Virus record (IMG/VR): IMGVR_UViG_3300044608_002487
Location: 1-37,097 of that record
Reading direction: 5' to 3' (one strand)
Length of the DNA: 37,097 nt
Origin: a virus
Position 1 is the stretch's first letter, and each line of letters begins with the position of its first letter. The notes under the pieces were generated by a model. It did no database searches, was not told the DNA's origin, and saw nothing but the letters and a program-made list of their open reading frames with translations. Made by a program: the position numbers and the translations under genes. This document shows, one piece after another, positions 27,871 through 35,213 of this stretch.

Positions 27871-28403
27871 GCCACCGTCATCCAGTCGGTCTCGGTGGTG
27901 CCGATCATGTAGCAGTGCAGGGTAAGCTCGGCGGTCATCGCCTCGTCGTCGGCGCTGCCTTCAGCGATGGTCAGCTCGGGCCGAGCGTAGTTATACTCCA
28001 CATACTGGCTGGAGAAATGCGACGGGTCCGCGGTGAACTTCGCCTTGTAGGCGTACGTCTCGCCGCCACCGTTCGCGCTCGGAAGCGTCGAGACGAGCGC
28101 CGAGCCGGCGTTCTTCCGGCGGACCCAGTCGAGGATGTTGTGGTCGGTCGCGTGCATCAGTGCGCTGACGCGGACCTTGCACTTGATGAGCTTCTTCGTC
28201 ATCACACCAGACGGGACCACCGCAATCACCGTGCCGCGGTTGCGGTGCTCGGCGTACTCGCGGCCGCCGCCCTCGTTGAACTCGCCGAGGTCGATCGCCT
28301 CGGTGTAGGGGACCACCATCGTGATCGGAGTCCCGGTGCCGTCGGTCAGGGTCAGGGACCCATGCTTCGGGAGGATCGGCATCGCAGCTGCCATCGTCGC
28401 CAT
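27867..28403 (-). CDS. Major tail tube protein
   Basis: 178 residues from ATG 28403. The beta-rich sequence (HGSLTLTDGTGTPITMVVPY, then VIAVVPSGVMTKKLIKCKVR) and the C-terminal AELTLHCYMIGTTETDW fit the tail tube (gpV-like) fold. It precedes the G/GT chaperone in the standard order of siphophage tail genes. No sheath gene is present, so the tail is non-contractile. Major tail protein is the most economical call; sequence match alone would be weaker. Confidence 0.7.
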   Translation of the reverse strand: MATMAAAMPILPKHGSLTLTDGTGTPITMVVPYTEAIDLGEFNEGGGREYAEHRNRGTVIAVVPSGVMTKKLIKCKVRVSALMHATDHNILDWVRRKNAGSALVSTLPSANGGGETYAYKAKFTADPSHFSSQYVEYNYARPELTIAEGSADDEAMTAELTLHCYMIGTTETDWMTVA

Positions 28404-28436
28404 GTTGCGCCTCGCTCAGTCGGAAGGGGTTGATGA

Positions 28437-29333
28437 TCAGACGGTGGTGTCGAGGAGGGCCTCGGAGCCGAGCAGCTCGATGCCGATGATGTCAACGACG
28501 CCGGTCGCGGAGCCGTCGACGCTGACCGCGAGCTCGACGCAGGTCGGGTTGGCGAGCCAGAGCGGGCTGGCGAAGGTGCCGACCATCGTGTGCGCGCCGA
28601 CCGCACCGCGCTCGCCGGCGGTGTCGTGGGCCGCGTCGTAGGTGACCGCGCCGAGGCTGGTCGCGGCGGCGGGGGTCGAGCCGGTCGCCGGGGCGACCTG
28701 CACCGCACCGCTGACGGTCACGTCGGTCACGAGGTCGACGCTCACGTTGTAGACCAGGCGGAAGCCGGTCACGCGGAAGCCCTTGCTCGCGGCGCTGCGG
28801 CTGCGGGGCTTGAATCGCTGGCCCCAGACCTCAAGCGCGGCCGCGGCGGTGCGGCGGAGACGCATGCTCGCGGTGCCCTGGCGGGTGAGCGTCCAGGTGC
28901 CGGCGGCGGCCATGCCCTCGACGAAGTCGGCGACCTCGACGGCGTCGGTGTTCGCGGCGACGAGAGCGGCCGCGGTGTCGACGAGCGCGGAGCTCGCCAC
29001 GACCGACCACTGGGTGCCGTTGTGGCAGAGGATGGCCCAGTCGGTGGCCTCAGCGAGGCTGATGTCGATTCCGCCCGGAGTGGCGATCAGGTCGGCGCCG
29101 ATGGCATGCTTCAGCACCACCGTGCGAGCCGCACTGGCCGGGCGCACGATCAGCATCTGTTCGGCCTGCCCGCCGGTGATGCTGTCGAGGTCGTCGCTCG
29201 ACGCGTCGCCCTGGGTGTCGATGGTGTGCACCAGCTGGGTCACCGAAATGACGCCGGAGGCGATGGTGCGTTCGGATGCGGCCATGCCGACGAACTTGCG
29301 GATGGCGAGGAGGGCAGCTTTCCGGATGGCCAT
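28437..29333 (-). CDS. Structural protein with beta-rich decoration/fibre-like domain
   Basis: 298 residues from ATG 29333, with GGAG 8 nt upstream. Residues about 25-110 (VISVTQLVHTIDTQGDASSD, then DLDSITGGQAEQMLIVRPAS, then WAILCHNGTQWSVVAS) follow a beta-domain pattern common in phage fibre or decoration proteins. The C-terminal half is beta-rich too. The gene lies between tail terminator and tail tube, so it may decorate the tube or be a second tube-like subunit. No enzymatic motif. Confidence 0.6.
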   Translation of the reverse strand: MAIRKAALLAIRKFVGMAASERTIASGVISVTQLVHTIDTQGDASSDDLDSITGGQAEQMLIVRPASAARTVVLKHAIGADLIATPGGIDISLAEATDWAILCHNGTQWSVVASSALVDTAAALVAANTDAVEVADFVEGMAAAGTWTLTRQGTASMRLRRTAAAALEVWGQRFKPRSRSAASKGFRVTGFRLVYNVSVDLVTDVTVSGAVQVAPATGSTPAAATSLGAVTYDAAHDTAGERGAVGAHTMVGTFASPLWLANPTCVELAVSVDGSATGVVDIIGIELLGSEALLDTTV

Positions 29334-29338
29334 GACAG

Positions 29339-29764
29339 TTACTCCAAGGGTTTTTGGTGAACGGCAAGAAACGAGGACTCAAACCAGACGTGATTCTCGG
29401 TGGAGATGACTTCGGCGTCTTCGACCCAGACGATGGCGACGCCGTCGTTCTGGTAGGCCACGAGCTTCCTTGCGATCGCGTCGCGAATCGTGCCGATGTC
29501 GTCCTCGCTCGTCAGGTGGTCCTTGTGCCTCAGCTGAAGCACGACCATCACCTTCACCACCGTGTTGCTCTGCGCGCCCTCGCTGGGGCGCTGCCGGTTG
29601 TTCACCGACTGCGAGCGTCCAAGTCCCACCACGAAGCCGTGGTCAACGGGCGAGCGGGCTCGCCTCGCCAGCCAGTACGGCTCCGCCATCTCGACGAGGT
29701 CCGCGACCTCGCTCACCTGTGCAGCCACCAAGGACCGCACCTCATCCGCGCGCAGGAAGCTCAT
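29339..29764 (-). CDS. Tail terminator/completion protein
   Basis: 141 residues; ATG 29764 overlaps the connector stop by ATGA, so upstream in-frame codons are not used. Mixed alpha/beta (MSFLRADEVRSLVAAQVSEV, then VVKVMVVLQLRHKDHLTSED, then VAIVWVEDAEVISTENHVWF), in the size range and strand-helix order of tail terminators such as lambda gpU. Placed right after the connector and before tail genes, the usual spot. Function by position and size. Confidence 0.55.
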   Translation of the reverse strand: MSFLRADEVRSLVAAQVSEVADLVEMAEPYWLARRARSPVDHGFVVGLGRSQSVNNRQRPSEGAQSNTVVKVMVVLQLRHKDHLTSEDDIGTIRDAIARKLVAYQNDGVAIVWVEDAEVISTENHVWFESSFLAVHQKPLE

Positions 29765-30534
29765 CGAAGGCCCCCCGGGTACACGGGGCGATAGCGCCCA
29801 GCGCCGCGACCGGACCCCAGCCACATGGCCGGGGAAGTAGCAGCACGCCGCCCCGTCCGCTGCCACGTCGAGGGGTCCGCCTCCGTGAAGGTGAGCGAAT
29901 CCCAGGCCGCGGTGAACTTGGCCTCGTAGTCCTTGTACTCGGTCCACTCGGCCGAGGTCTCACCGGCCGTCGCCAGCCGATGGTAGATCAGCTCGAGCGC
30001 CTTGAGGATGTGCGACTCGCGGAGCGAGTAGCTGTCGAGCACCAGGTACGGACGGCGCCCCTTCTTGCGGAGGAGCTCCATCATGCTGACCCAGGCCTCG
30101 TCGATGCCGTCCTGCAGGAGCGCGGTCCGGTCGGCCTCGTCGTCCTTCACGTTGAGCAGTGCGTCGTGCCGCTTCTCGAGGTCCTCGACTGTGACGCAGG
30201 GCTCGACCGTGTAGAGCACCACCGCCGCGGGGTTGATCAGCCTCTTCACCGCCGGCGTGGTGTCGAGCGTAAGGGTCCACACGACGCGCCAGCCCTCGCC
30301 GGGGTCCTCGTCGGTGGTGAGCGCCGCAGCGAAGGTGTGGCTCGCCGAGTTGGCTGACGGCGTAGGCGTCCCCGTGGAGACCACCGTGCCGTCCGGCTTC
30401 CAGAGCGCGACCGACGCAGCACTGATGTCGATGTCCTCGCCGCCCTGTTTCACCGCCACCGAAACGACGCAGTCCTGGCCGCGGAGGATGATCTCCGGGC
30501 CGGTCCAGTCGGTGGTGATGGGGAGGGCGGGCAT
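29761..30534 (-). CDS. Head-tail connector with Ig-like N-terminus
   Basis: 257 residues from ATG 30534. The N-terminal 110 residues (EIILRGQDCVVSVAVKQGGE, then ASVALWKPDGTVVSTG) look Ig-like. The C-terminal part (VTVEDLEKRHDALLNVKDDE, then YHRLATAGETSAEWTEYKD) is helical, as in gp6-type adaptors. It precedes the tail terminator by ATGA overlap. Fusion of an Ig-like domain to an adaptor is the odd point. Connector role inferred from place and the helical domain. Confidence 0.5.
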   Translation of the reverse strand: MPALPITTDWTGPEIILRGQDCVVSVAVKQGGEDIDISAASVALWKPDGTVVSTGTPTPSANSASHTFAAALTTDEDPGEGWRVVWTLTLDTTPAVKRLINPAAVVLYTVEPCVTVEDLEKRHDALLNVKDDEADRTALLQDGIDEAWVSMMELLRKKGRRPYLVLDSYSLRESHILKALELIYHRLATAGETSAEWTEYKDYEAKFTAAWDSLTFTEADPSTWQRTGRRAATSPAMWLGSGRGAGRYRPVYPGGLR

Positions 30535-30537
30535 GGA

Positions 30538-31395
30538 TTAGTCCGGGCTCATCGAGGGGCCGGAGTCGTCCCCCTCGGCCTCGTCGGGGAGCGTGAGGTC
30601 CTCGACAGGAGCCTTCGGGGCGGGCGCGGGCTTCGCCGCGGCGGGCGCCTTGGGCGCGGCCTTGGGGGCCTTGGGAGCGGCAGGAGCCGCGGGGGTGGCC
30701 TTGGGGGCGGCGGGCTTCACCGCGGCGGCAGGAGCCACCGGGGCGGGCGCGGCGGCCGGCATCCAGCCCGCGAGCGGAAGGGGTTCGGCGCCGGCGCGGT
30801 AGGCCTCCCAGGCCTCGAGCTCCCACGCGACCAGGCGGGCGCGGCGGCCGGCCAGGACGGGGTTCTTCTGGCGCTCGCGCACGAGACGTCGGTCGAGCAG
30901 GGCGATCCGCTTGTCGACGAAGTAGCTGTCGACCTCAGTCGGGACGAGGCCGAGCTCCTGCCAGCGCGCGATGAACGCGTCGAAGCACTCGACGTCGTTG
31001 CTGCGCCGGTCGGTGCCGATCGCGGGGGCGTCCCAGGCCAGCCGGTAGGAGGTGACCTGCGAGCGGCTCGGGGGGTCCCACGCATCGAAGCGCTTGACGT
31101 AGCTGCCGTAGCCGGGCGCGGTTTCGCTGAGCGGAAGCAGGGTCTGCTTGTGCCCGTCGGTGCTGCCCATCAGGTGGTGGATCTGCTTCTTCAGATCACC
31201 GCGCATGCTCTCACCGATGCCGTGCTGGCCCGGGGAAAGCATGTAGCGACGCAGGGAGACGCGGGGGACGCCGTCTTCGTGCATGCTCCAACCGCCGGCG
31301 AAGGCGGACACGAACGGGCCCGACTCGGACGCGTGCGGAAGCTGCCGACCGAGGTTGGCGGGGCTCTCGGGGATGGTGAGATCGGACGTCGTCAT
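30538..31395 (-). CDS. Head-associated protein with Ala/Pro/Lys-rich tail
   Basis: 285 residues from ATG 31395. The first 210 residues are a folded domain (WSMHEDGVPRVSLRRYMLSP, then GYGSYVKRFDAWDPPSRSQV). Residues 212-265 are a low-complexity Ala/Pro/Lys tail (KPAAPKATPAAPAAPKAPKA) resembling histone H1 C-termini, ended by an acidic stretch. It follows the major capsid gene, so it is probably a head component. The basic tail could contact packaged DNA; this is inference. Confidence 0.55.
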   Translation of the reverse strand: MTTSDLTIPESPANLGRQLPHASESGPFVSAFAGGWSMHEDGVPRVSLRRYMLSPGQHGIGESMRGDLKKQIHHLMGSTDGHKQTLLPLSETAPGYGSYVKRFDAWDPPSRSQVTSYRLAWDAPAIGTDRRSNDVECFDAFIARWQELGLVPTEVDSYFVDKRIALLDRRLVRERQKNPVLAGRRARLVAWELEAWEAYRAGAEPLPLAGWMPAAAPAPVAPAAAVKPAAPKATPAAPAAPKAPKAAPKAPAAAKPAPAPKAPVEDLTLPDEAEGDDSGPSMSPD

Positions 31396-31420
31396 GCTGG
31401 GTCACTCCTTGAGGGTAGGT

Positions 31421-31448
31421 GGGCAGTCGGCACGGAGACCGACTGCCC
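31421..31448 (-). promoter_or_regulatory. Perfect 10-bp hairpin after major capsid gene
   Basis: GGGCAGTCGG (31421-31430) and CCGACTGCCC (31439-31448) form a perfect 10-bp stem with an 8-nt loop, starting 10 bp after the capsid stop on the minus strand. There is no U-run, so it more likely stabilises the capsid message or attenuates transcription partly, instead of ending it. Confidence 0.65.
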
Positions 31449-31457
31449 GGCCTCCGA

Positions 31458-32375
31458 TCAGGCGGTGGTTTCCCAGAGGATGCCGCGCTCCTGGGCCTTG
31501 TTCACGCCCATGAAGCCGGTGCCACGGATGGTGGTCTCGGGCTTCGTGGAGCTGCGAAGGCGCTCGAGCATGAGCGGGCCGAACGCGAGCTGGTCCGCGG
31601 TCATGGGGATCGCGCGGGCCATCGCCTTGAGCATGCCGCCCTTGCGGAACAGGCAGTTCTGGTACTTGCCCGTGTCGGTCGCGACCTGCGGGGTGGCGAA
31701 GATGTCGAAGTTGTGGATGCGACCGAGGTAGCGGTTCGTCCCGAACATCTTGGCCAGTGCCTGCACGCCGGGGTCGTCCTTCGAGAGGTTCGACTGCTGG
31801 GCGAAGTTGCCGTCCTTCGCCAGGGCGCGCGCGGCCTTCGGGTGAAGGATCGCGATGCCAGGGTCGTCGCCCGAACCGAGCAGATCCTCGACCTCGCCGA
31901 CGGCATCCCAGAAGTCCTCGAGGTCCGGGTCGCCGGCGCCCGCGTCGAGGCTCCCGGTGAAGGTCGCGCCCTCGGTGGCGAGGAGGCCGGTCCAGGTGTA
32001 CGCGAGGCTCTTCGCCAGACCCTGCGCGAACCGCTCGGGGGAGAACTGCTCGTTCGCCAGGGTGTTGAGCAGGTCGGAGATGTTCCACTGCAGGTACTTC
32101 TGGCCGATGGCCACCGAGTAGAGCTCGGTTCCGATCGCGGTGTTGGTGGTCATCGAGCCACCTTCCGACACGCTGTTGAAGGTGCGGCCGGTGAGGACGT
32201 CGTCCTCGCGGACCTTCGCGGTGTCGCTGAAGGACCCGGTCAGATCCTTCATGTCCATGATCGCGGGGTGGTTCGCGATGAAGTACTCGTCGGCGAGCGC
32301 CTCGAGGATGTAGGACTCGACGACGGTGCGACCCACGTCGCTCGAGAGAGAGGACCAGACGGCTTCGTTTGCCAT
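31458..32375 (-). CDS. Major capsid protein
   Basis: 305 residues from ATG 32375. Residues 1-120 (SLSSDVGRTVVESYILEALA, then TGRTFNSVSEGGSMTTNTAI) and the C-terminal FGPLMLERLRSSTKPETTIR with GFMGVNKAQERGILWETTA match a HK97-fold capsid subunit with P-loop-like beta strands. It follows the scaffold-like gene, as in many siphophages, and lies between leader and trailer hairpins. A GGTGA Shine-Dalgarno remnant 4 nt before the ATG is part of the leader hairpin. No separate head protease is found. Confidence 0.8.
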   Translation of the reverse strand: MANEAVWSSLSSDVGRTVVESYILEALADEYFIANHPAIMDMKDLTGSFSDTAKVREDDVLTGRTFNSVSEGGSMTTNTAIGTELYSVAIGQKYLQWNISDLLNTLANEQFSPERFAQGLAKSLAYTWTGLLATEGATFTGSLDAGAGDPDLEDFWDAVGEVEDLLGSGDDPGIAILHPKAARALAKDGNFAQQSNLSKDDPGVQALAKMFGTNRYLGRIHNFDIFATPQVATDTGKYQNCLFRKGGMLKAMARAIPMTADQLAFGPLMLERLRSSTKPETTIRGTGFMGVNKAQERGILWETTA

Positions 32376-32379
32376 GTTT

Positions 32380-32478
32380 CACCAAGGAGGAAAGAAGTTG
32401 AACTTCCCTTCGCTTGGTGTCGCGGGCTCGTCCGCGTGGGGTCAGTGCAAGCCTGACATGGACGCATTGACGCGTCAA
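32380..32478 (-). promoter_or_regulatory. Palindrome cluster in major capsid leader
   Basis: CACCAAG (32380-32386) pairs with CTTGGTG (32413-32419) around an inner palindrome GAAGTT-G-AACTTC (32394-32406), a two-stem hairpin ending 4 nt before the capsid ATG (minus strand). GTCAG (32441-32445) pairs with CTGAC (32453-32457). TTGACGCGTCAA (32467-32478) is a perfect palindrome overlapping the scaffold stop. They fill the 99-bp gap and may tune capsid translation or mark RNA processing. Confidence 0.6.
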
Positions 32479-33230
32479 GGCTTTTTCGCGGACTGCTGCT
32501 TGAGGAGCTCGGTCAGGTCCTTCATCTGCTTCTTGTTCTCGGGCGTCGGGCTGACCCGGAAGGCCTCCTGAGCGGCGCGGACCTGCTCGACCGTGATCGT
32601 GGGGCCGGCGGGCGCGGGGCTCGCCGAGACAGCAGGGAGCGCGGGGCGCGGAGGCGCGGCGGTACCAGGCGCAGCGGCCGCCGCAGCTGCGGCAGGAGCG
32701 GCGGCGGCCGGCGCGGCCATGAAGCCGAGCAGCGAGCGGGGCGCGGCGGTAGTGCCGGCGAGAATGGCCTGCCAGTATTCGACGGCGCTCGCGGGCTTGC
32801 CCTCGGCGGGCAGCTTCGCGTAGGCCGCGGCGACCGCCTCGATGTGCTCGTCGTCGCTCACGCCCGCACGCGCGAAGGCGAGCTGGGCCTGCAGCGTCGA
32901 GAGCTGCTGCGTCACCGTGTTGTGCTGGGCCTCGAGCGCAGCCTTCGCCGCGGCGTTCTCCTCGGCCAGCTTCGTCGCGGCCTTGAGTTGCTTGCCGCGC
33001 TCGTCGAAGACGTGCTTCGGGACGTGAATGCCCTTGATCTCGACCTCGGCCGCAGGAGCCGCAGGAGCGGCCGCAGCGGGGGCGGGGGCCGCGCCCCCAG
33101 TAGCGCCACCCCCACCAGCCGCAGGCGCCGCCGCAGGCGGAGCGACCACGACCCCGCCACCCGCACCAGCGCCAGCCTCCCCAGGCGAACGCAGGAGGAG
33201 CGGCGACCCGAGGAGACCGAGCCGAATCAC
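32475..33230 (-). CDS. Scaffolding protein
   Basis: 251 residues from GTG 33230, overlapping the upstream stop (GTGA). Residues 30-70 are a Gly/Ala/Pro run. The middle (LKAATKLAEENAAAKAALEA, then QHNTVTQQLSTLQAQLAFAR) is coiled coil. A second Ala/Pro stretch follows, and the C-terminus is helical and basic (TPENKKQMKDLTELLKQQSA), as in capsid-binding scaffold tails. It sits directly before the capsid gene. The hydrophobic first residues (VIRLGLLGSPLLLRS) are unusual for a scaffold. No serine protease motif is present. Confidence 0.7.
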   Translation of the reverse strand: MIRLGLLGSPLLLRSPGEAGAGAGGGVVVAPPAAAPAAGGGGATGGAAPAPAAAAPAAPAAEVEIKGIHVPKHVFDERGKQLKAATKLAEENAAAKAALEAQHNTVTQQLSTLQAQLAFARAGVSDDEHIEAVAAAYAKLPAEGKPASAVEYWQAILAGTTAAPRSLLGFMAAPAAAAPAAAAAAAAPGTAAPPRPALPAVSASPAPAGPTITVEQVRAAQEAFRVSPTPENKKQMKDLTELLKQQSAKKP

Positions 33231-33580
33231 GCGACCACCACGTCGATGTCTTCCGCGTCCGCGTCGAGCGCGAACGGACACTCGTAGACCTGCGGTGCCT
33301 CGTCGAGGCCGTCGGGGTTGGTCTCGCCGACGTGCACGACCACGCTGGTGGTCTTCTCGCTGGTGGGGTTCCACCAGCGCGCGCGCTCGCTGACCTGCGG
33401 GAGATGGGCCTTCACTGCCTTCGCGATGGCATCGCCGTCGAGGTCCTCGTCGTGCTCGACGACGACGTCGGCGACGCACTCCATCGTGATGCGGACGGTC
33501 GAGAAGACCTTGCCGTCGGACGGGGTGTAGCCTTCGCGCTCGGGCGCGATGGCCTCAGACATCGGAGGAGGGTTGGCCAT
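33227..33580 (-). CDS. Small head protein of unknown function
   Basis: 117 residues from ATG 33580, chosen because AAGGAAG precedes it at good spacing. The later ATG at 33562 has no Shine-Dalgarno. The sequence is beta-rich and acidic (VFSTVRITMECVADVVVEHD, then TTSVVVHVGETNPDGLDEAP). It overlaps the portal stop by 26 bp and the scaffold start by 4. A head-assembly or decoration role is inferred from place. Confidence 0.6.
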   Translation of the reverse strand: MANPPPMSEAIAPEREGYTPSDGKVFSTVRITMECVADVVVEHDEDLDGDAIAKAVKAHLPQVSERARWWNPTSEKTTSVVVHVGETNPDGLDEAPQVYECPFALDADAEDIDVVVA

Positions 33581-35180
33581 CGTCTTCCTTGGCCGGGGTC
33601 GCCGGCGTCGTGGTGGTTGGGGCGCCAGCCTCAGCGTTCGCGGCGACGGTGAGAACCGCCGCATACTTCGCCTTGTACTGGGTGATCGTGAGGGCGCCGT
33701 CCGCGCCGCCGATGGGCTGCAAGCCGACCGAGGCGCGCGCCTCGTCGACCGTCACCACCGTGGCGAGGTCCGTCGGCGCGAGCTGGACGGTGGCGCCGCC
33801 CGCTGCGGCGGCCGGGCCCTCGGCCTCGATGCGCGCGAGCTCCTGTTCGGCCTGCTCCTCGTTCCATCCTGGGTGGAGCTGGAGGAGCGCGGTCTTCTTG
33901 GAGTAGAGCCCGAGGGACATCCCCTCCTTCACCACCGTGAGGCGGGCGGACAGCTCGACCGGCCCGAGCTCGACGGCCTGGTAGCTGACCTGCCATACGT
34001 CCGGGCTGACCGAGACCGAGCCGAGGAGGAGCGCGCAGACGTGCAGCAGCTGCTGGTCCGAGCGGCGGAAGATGGGGGCATAGATGGCCTGCTGCTCGGC
34101 GATGCTCTCGCGCGAGATGGCCAGCGAGTAGCCAGAGCGGATGTCGCTCTCAGATCGCGTCGCGTCGGGGGTCCGCACGCCGGCGAGCCGCGCGACGTGC
34201 TTCGAGTACATCGCGATCACGCGGAAGAGCTTCTCGGGGTCCGCCGACATCGGCCAGACCAGCGCCTGCACCGTCTTGTCCCCGGTGCTCACGACCTTGA
34301 GGACCATCCCCGGGTCGGCGATGATGTGCTGCGCGCCGGTGGTCTCGTCGATCTCCGCGCCGCTGACGACATCACCGTCCGCGAGGATGCGCTGCTGCCA
34401 GGCCGTCTCGCTGATGAGGTGTCCCAGGTCGGTGTAGAACACCATCAGCCGGATGCACCCGCGGGTGACGTCGCGGCCGCTCGACCAGTCCATCAGCCGG
34501 CCGGTGTCGGCTGCGTGGTACAGGACGACCGGGATGTAGGCTGCGCCGACCGTGTCGACCCAGGAATACTCCCCCTGGGCGGGCAGGCTGCGGGGCGACT
34601 GGTCCCAGCCCTTGACCGCGGCCTCCGGTGACACGACGTAGGCCTCGGCCGGCTTGCCGTCGACGTCCTCGACCTGCCACTCGTGCAGCTCCCAGGCGTT
34701 GCCGCTCTGAATCCAGAGGGCGATGTAGGCGAGCTCTTTCGGGTCGTCCCGCTTCGCCCGCACATCCCACCAGAGGTCCGGGGTCACCTTCCGGAAGTGC
34801 AGCTTCCCGCCGCTCTCGCCGGCCACGATCGCGAGGTCGCCCAGCGCGAGGCACTCGGCCTGGTTGACCTGCATCGCCGTCCAGTGGCCAGCACGGGCGA
34901 CCGCCTTGATGACGTCTGCGTCGGGGCCGGAGCAGCGCGGCTCGTGCACGTACAGCGCGGAGAGGTCCTTGTAGAGCGCCGGGAACGCGTTCGCGGCCTC
35001 GTCCACAGCCTTGATCATCACCTCCCCGCGCTCGATGCCGAACATGGCCTTGAGCGCGGTCTCGATGTCGGGGCGGTGCTCACCGCGCATCAGCCGCAGG
35101 CGCAGGCGCAGCTCGTCGACGCGGGCCATGTCGGCCAGCCGGTAGGGCGCGGTGGGCAGCGAGGCGGCGAGAGCACTCAT
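33555..35180 (-). CDS. Portal protein
   Basis: 541 residues from ATG 35180, with AGGG 3-5 nt upstream. The N-terminal helical region (MARVDELRLRLRLMRGEHRP), the core beta/helix segments and the characteristic strand-loop region (VIPVVLYHAADTGRLMDWSS-type, near residues 215-235) followed by a long helix (AISRESIAEQQAIYAPIFRR) fit phage portals. A low-complexity Pro/Thr/Ala tail ends the protein. It lies between the large terminase and head genes in the standard order. Forms the dodecameric packaging vertex. Confidence 0.8.
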   Translation of the reverse strand: MSALAASLPTAPYRLADMARVDELRLRLRLMRGEHRPDIETALKAMFGIERGEVMIKAVDEAANAFPALYKDLSALYVHEPRCSGPDADVIKAVARAGHWTAMQVNQAECLALGDLAIVAGESGGKLHFRKVTPDLWWDVRAKRDDPKELAYIALWIQSGNAWELHEWQVEDVDGKPAEAYVVSPEAAVKGWDQSPRSLPAQGEYSWVDTVGAAYIPVVLYHAADTGRLMDWSSGRDVTRGCIRLMVFYTDLGHLISETAWQQRILADGDVVSGAEIDETTGAQHIIADPGMVLKVVSTGDKTVQALVWPMSADPEKLFRVIAMYSKHVARLAGVRTPDATRSESDIRSGYSLAISRESIAEQQAIYAPIFRRSDQQLLHVCALLLGSVSVSPDVWQVSYQAVELGPVELSARLTVVKEGMSLGLYSKKTALLQLHPGWNEEQAEQELARIEAEGPAAAAGGATVQLAPTDLATVVTVDEARASVGLQPIGGADGALTITQYKAKYAAVLTVAANAEAGAPTTTTPATPAKEDDGQPSSDV

Positions 35181-35213
35181 GCCCTACCAGTACGTCACGA
35201 CCCAGAATCTTTT

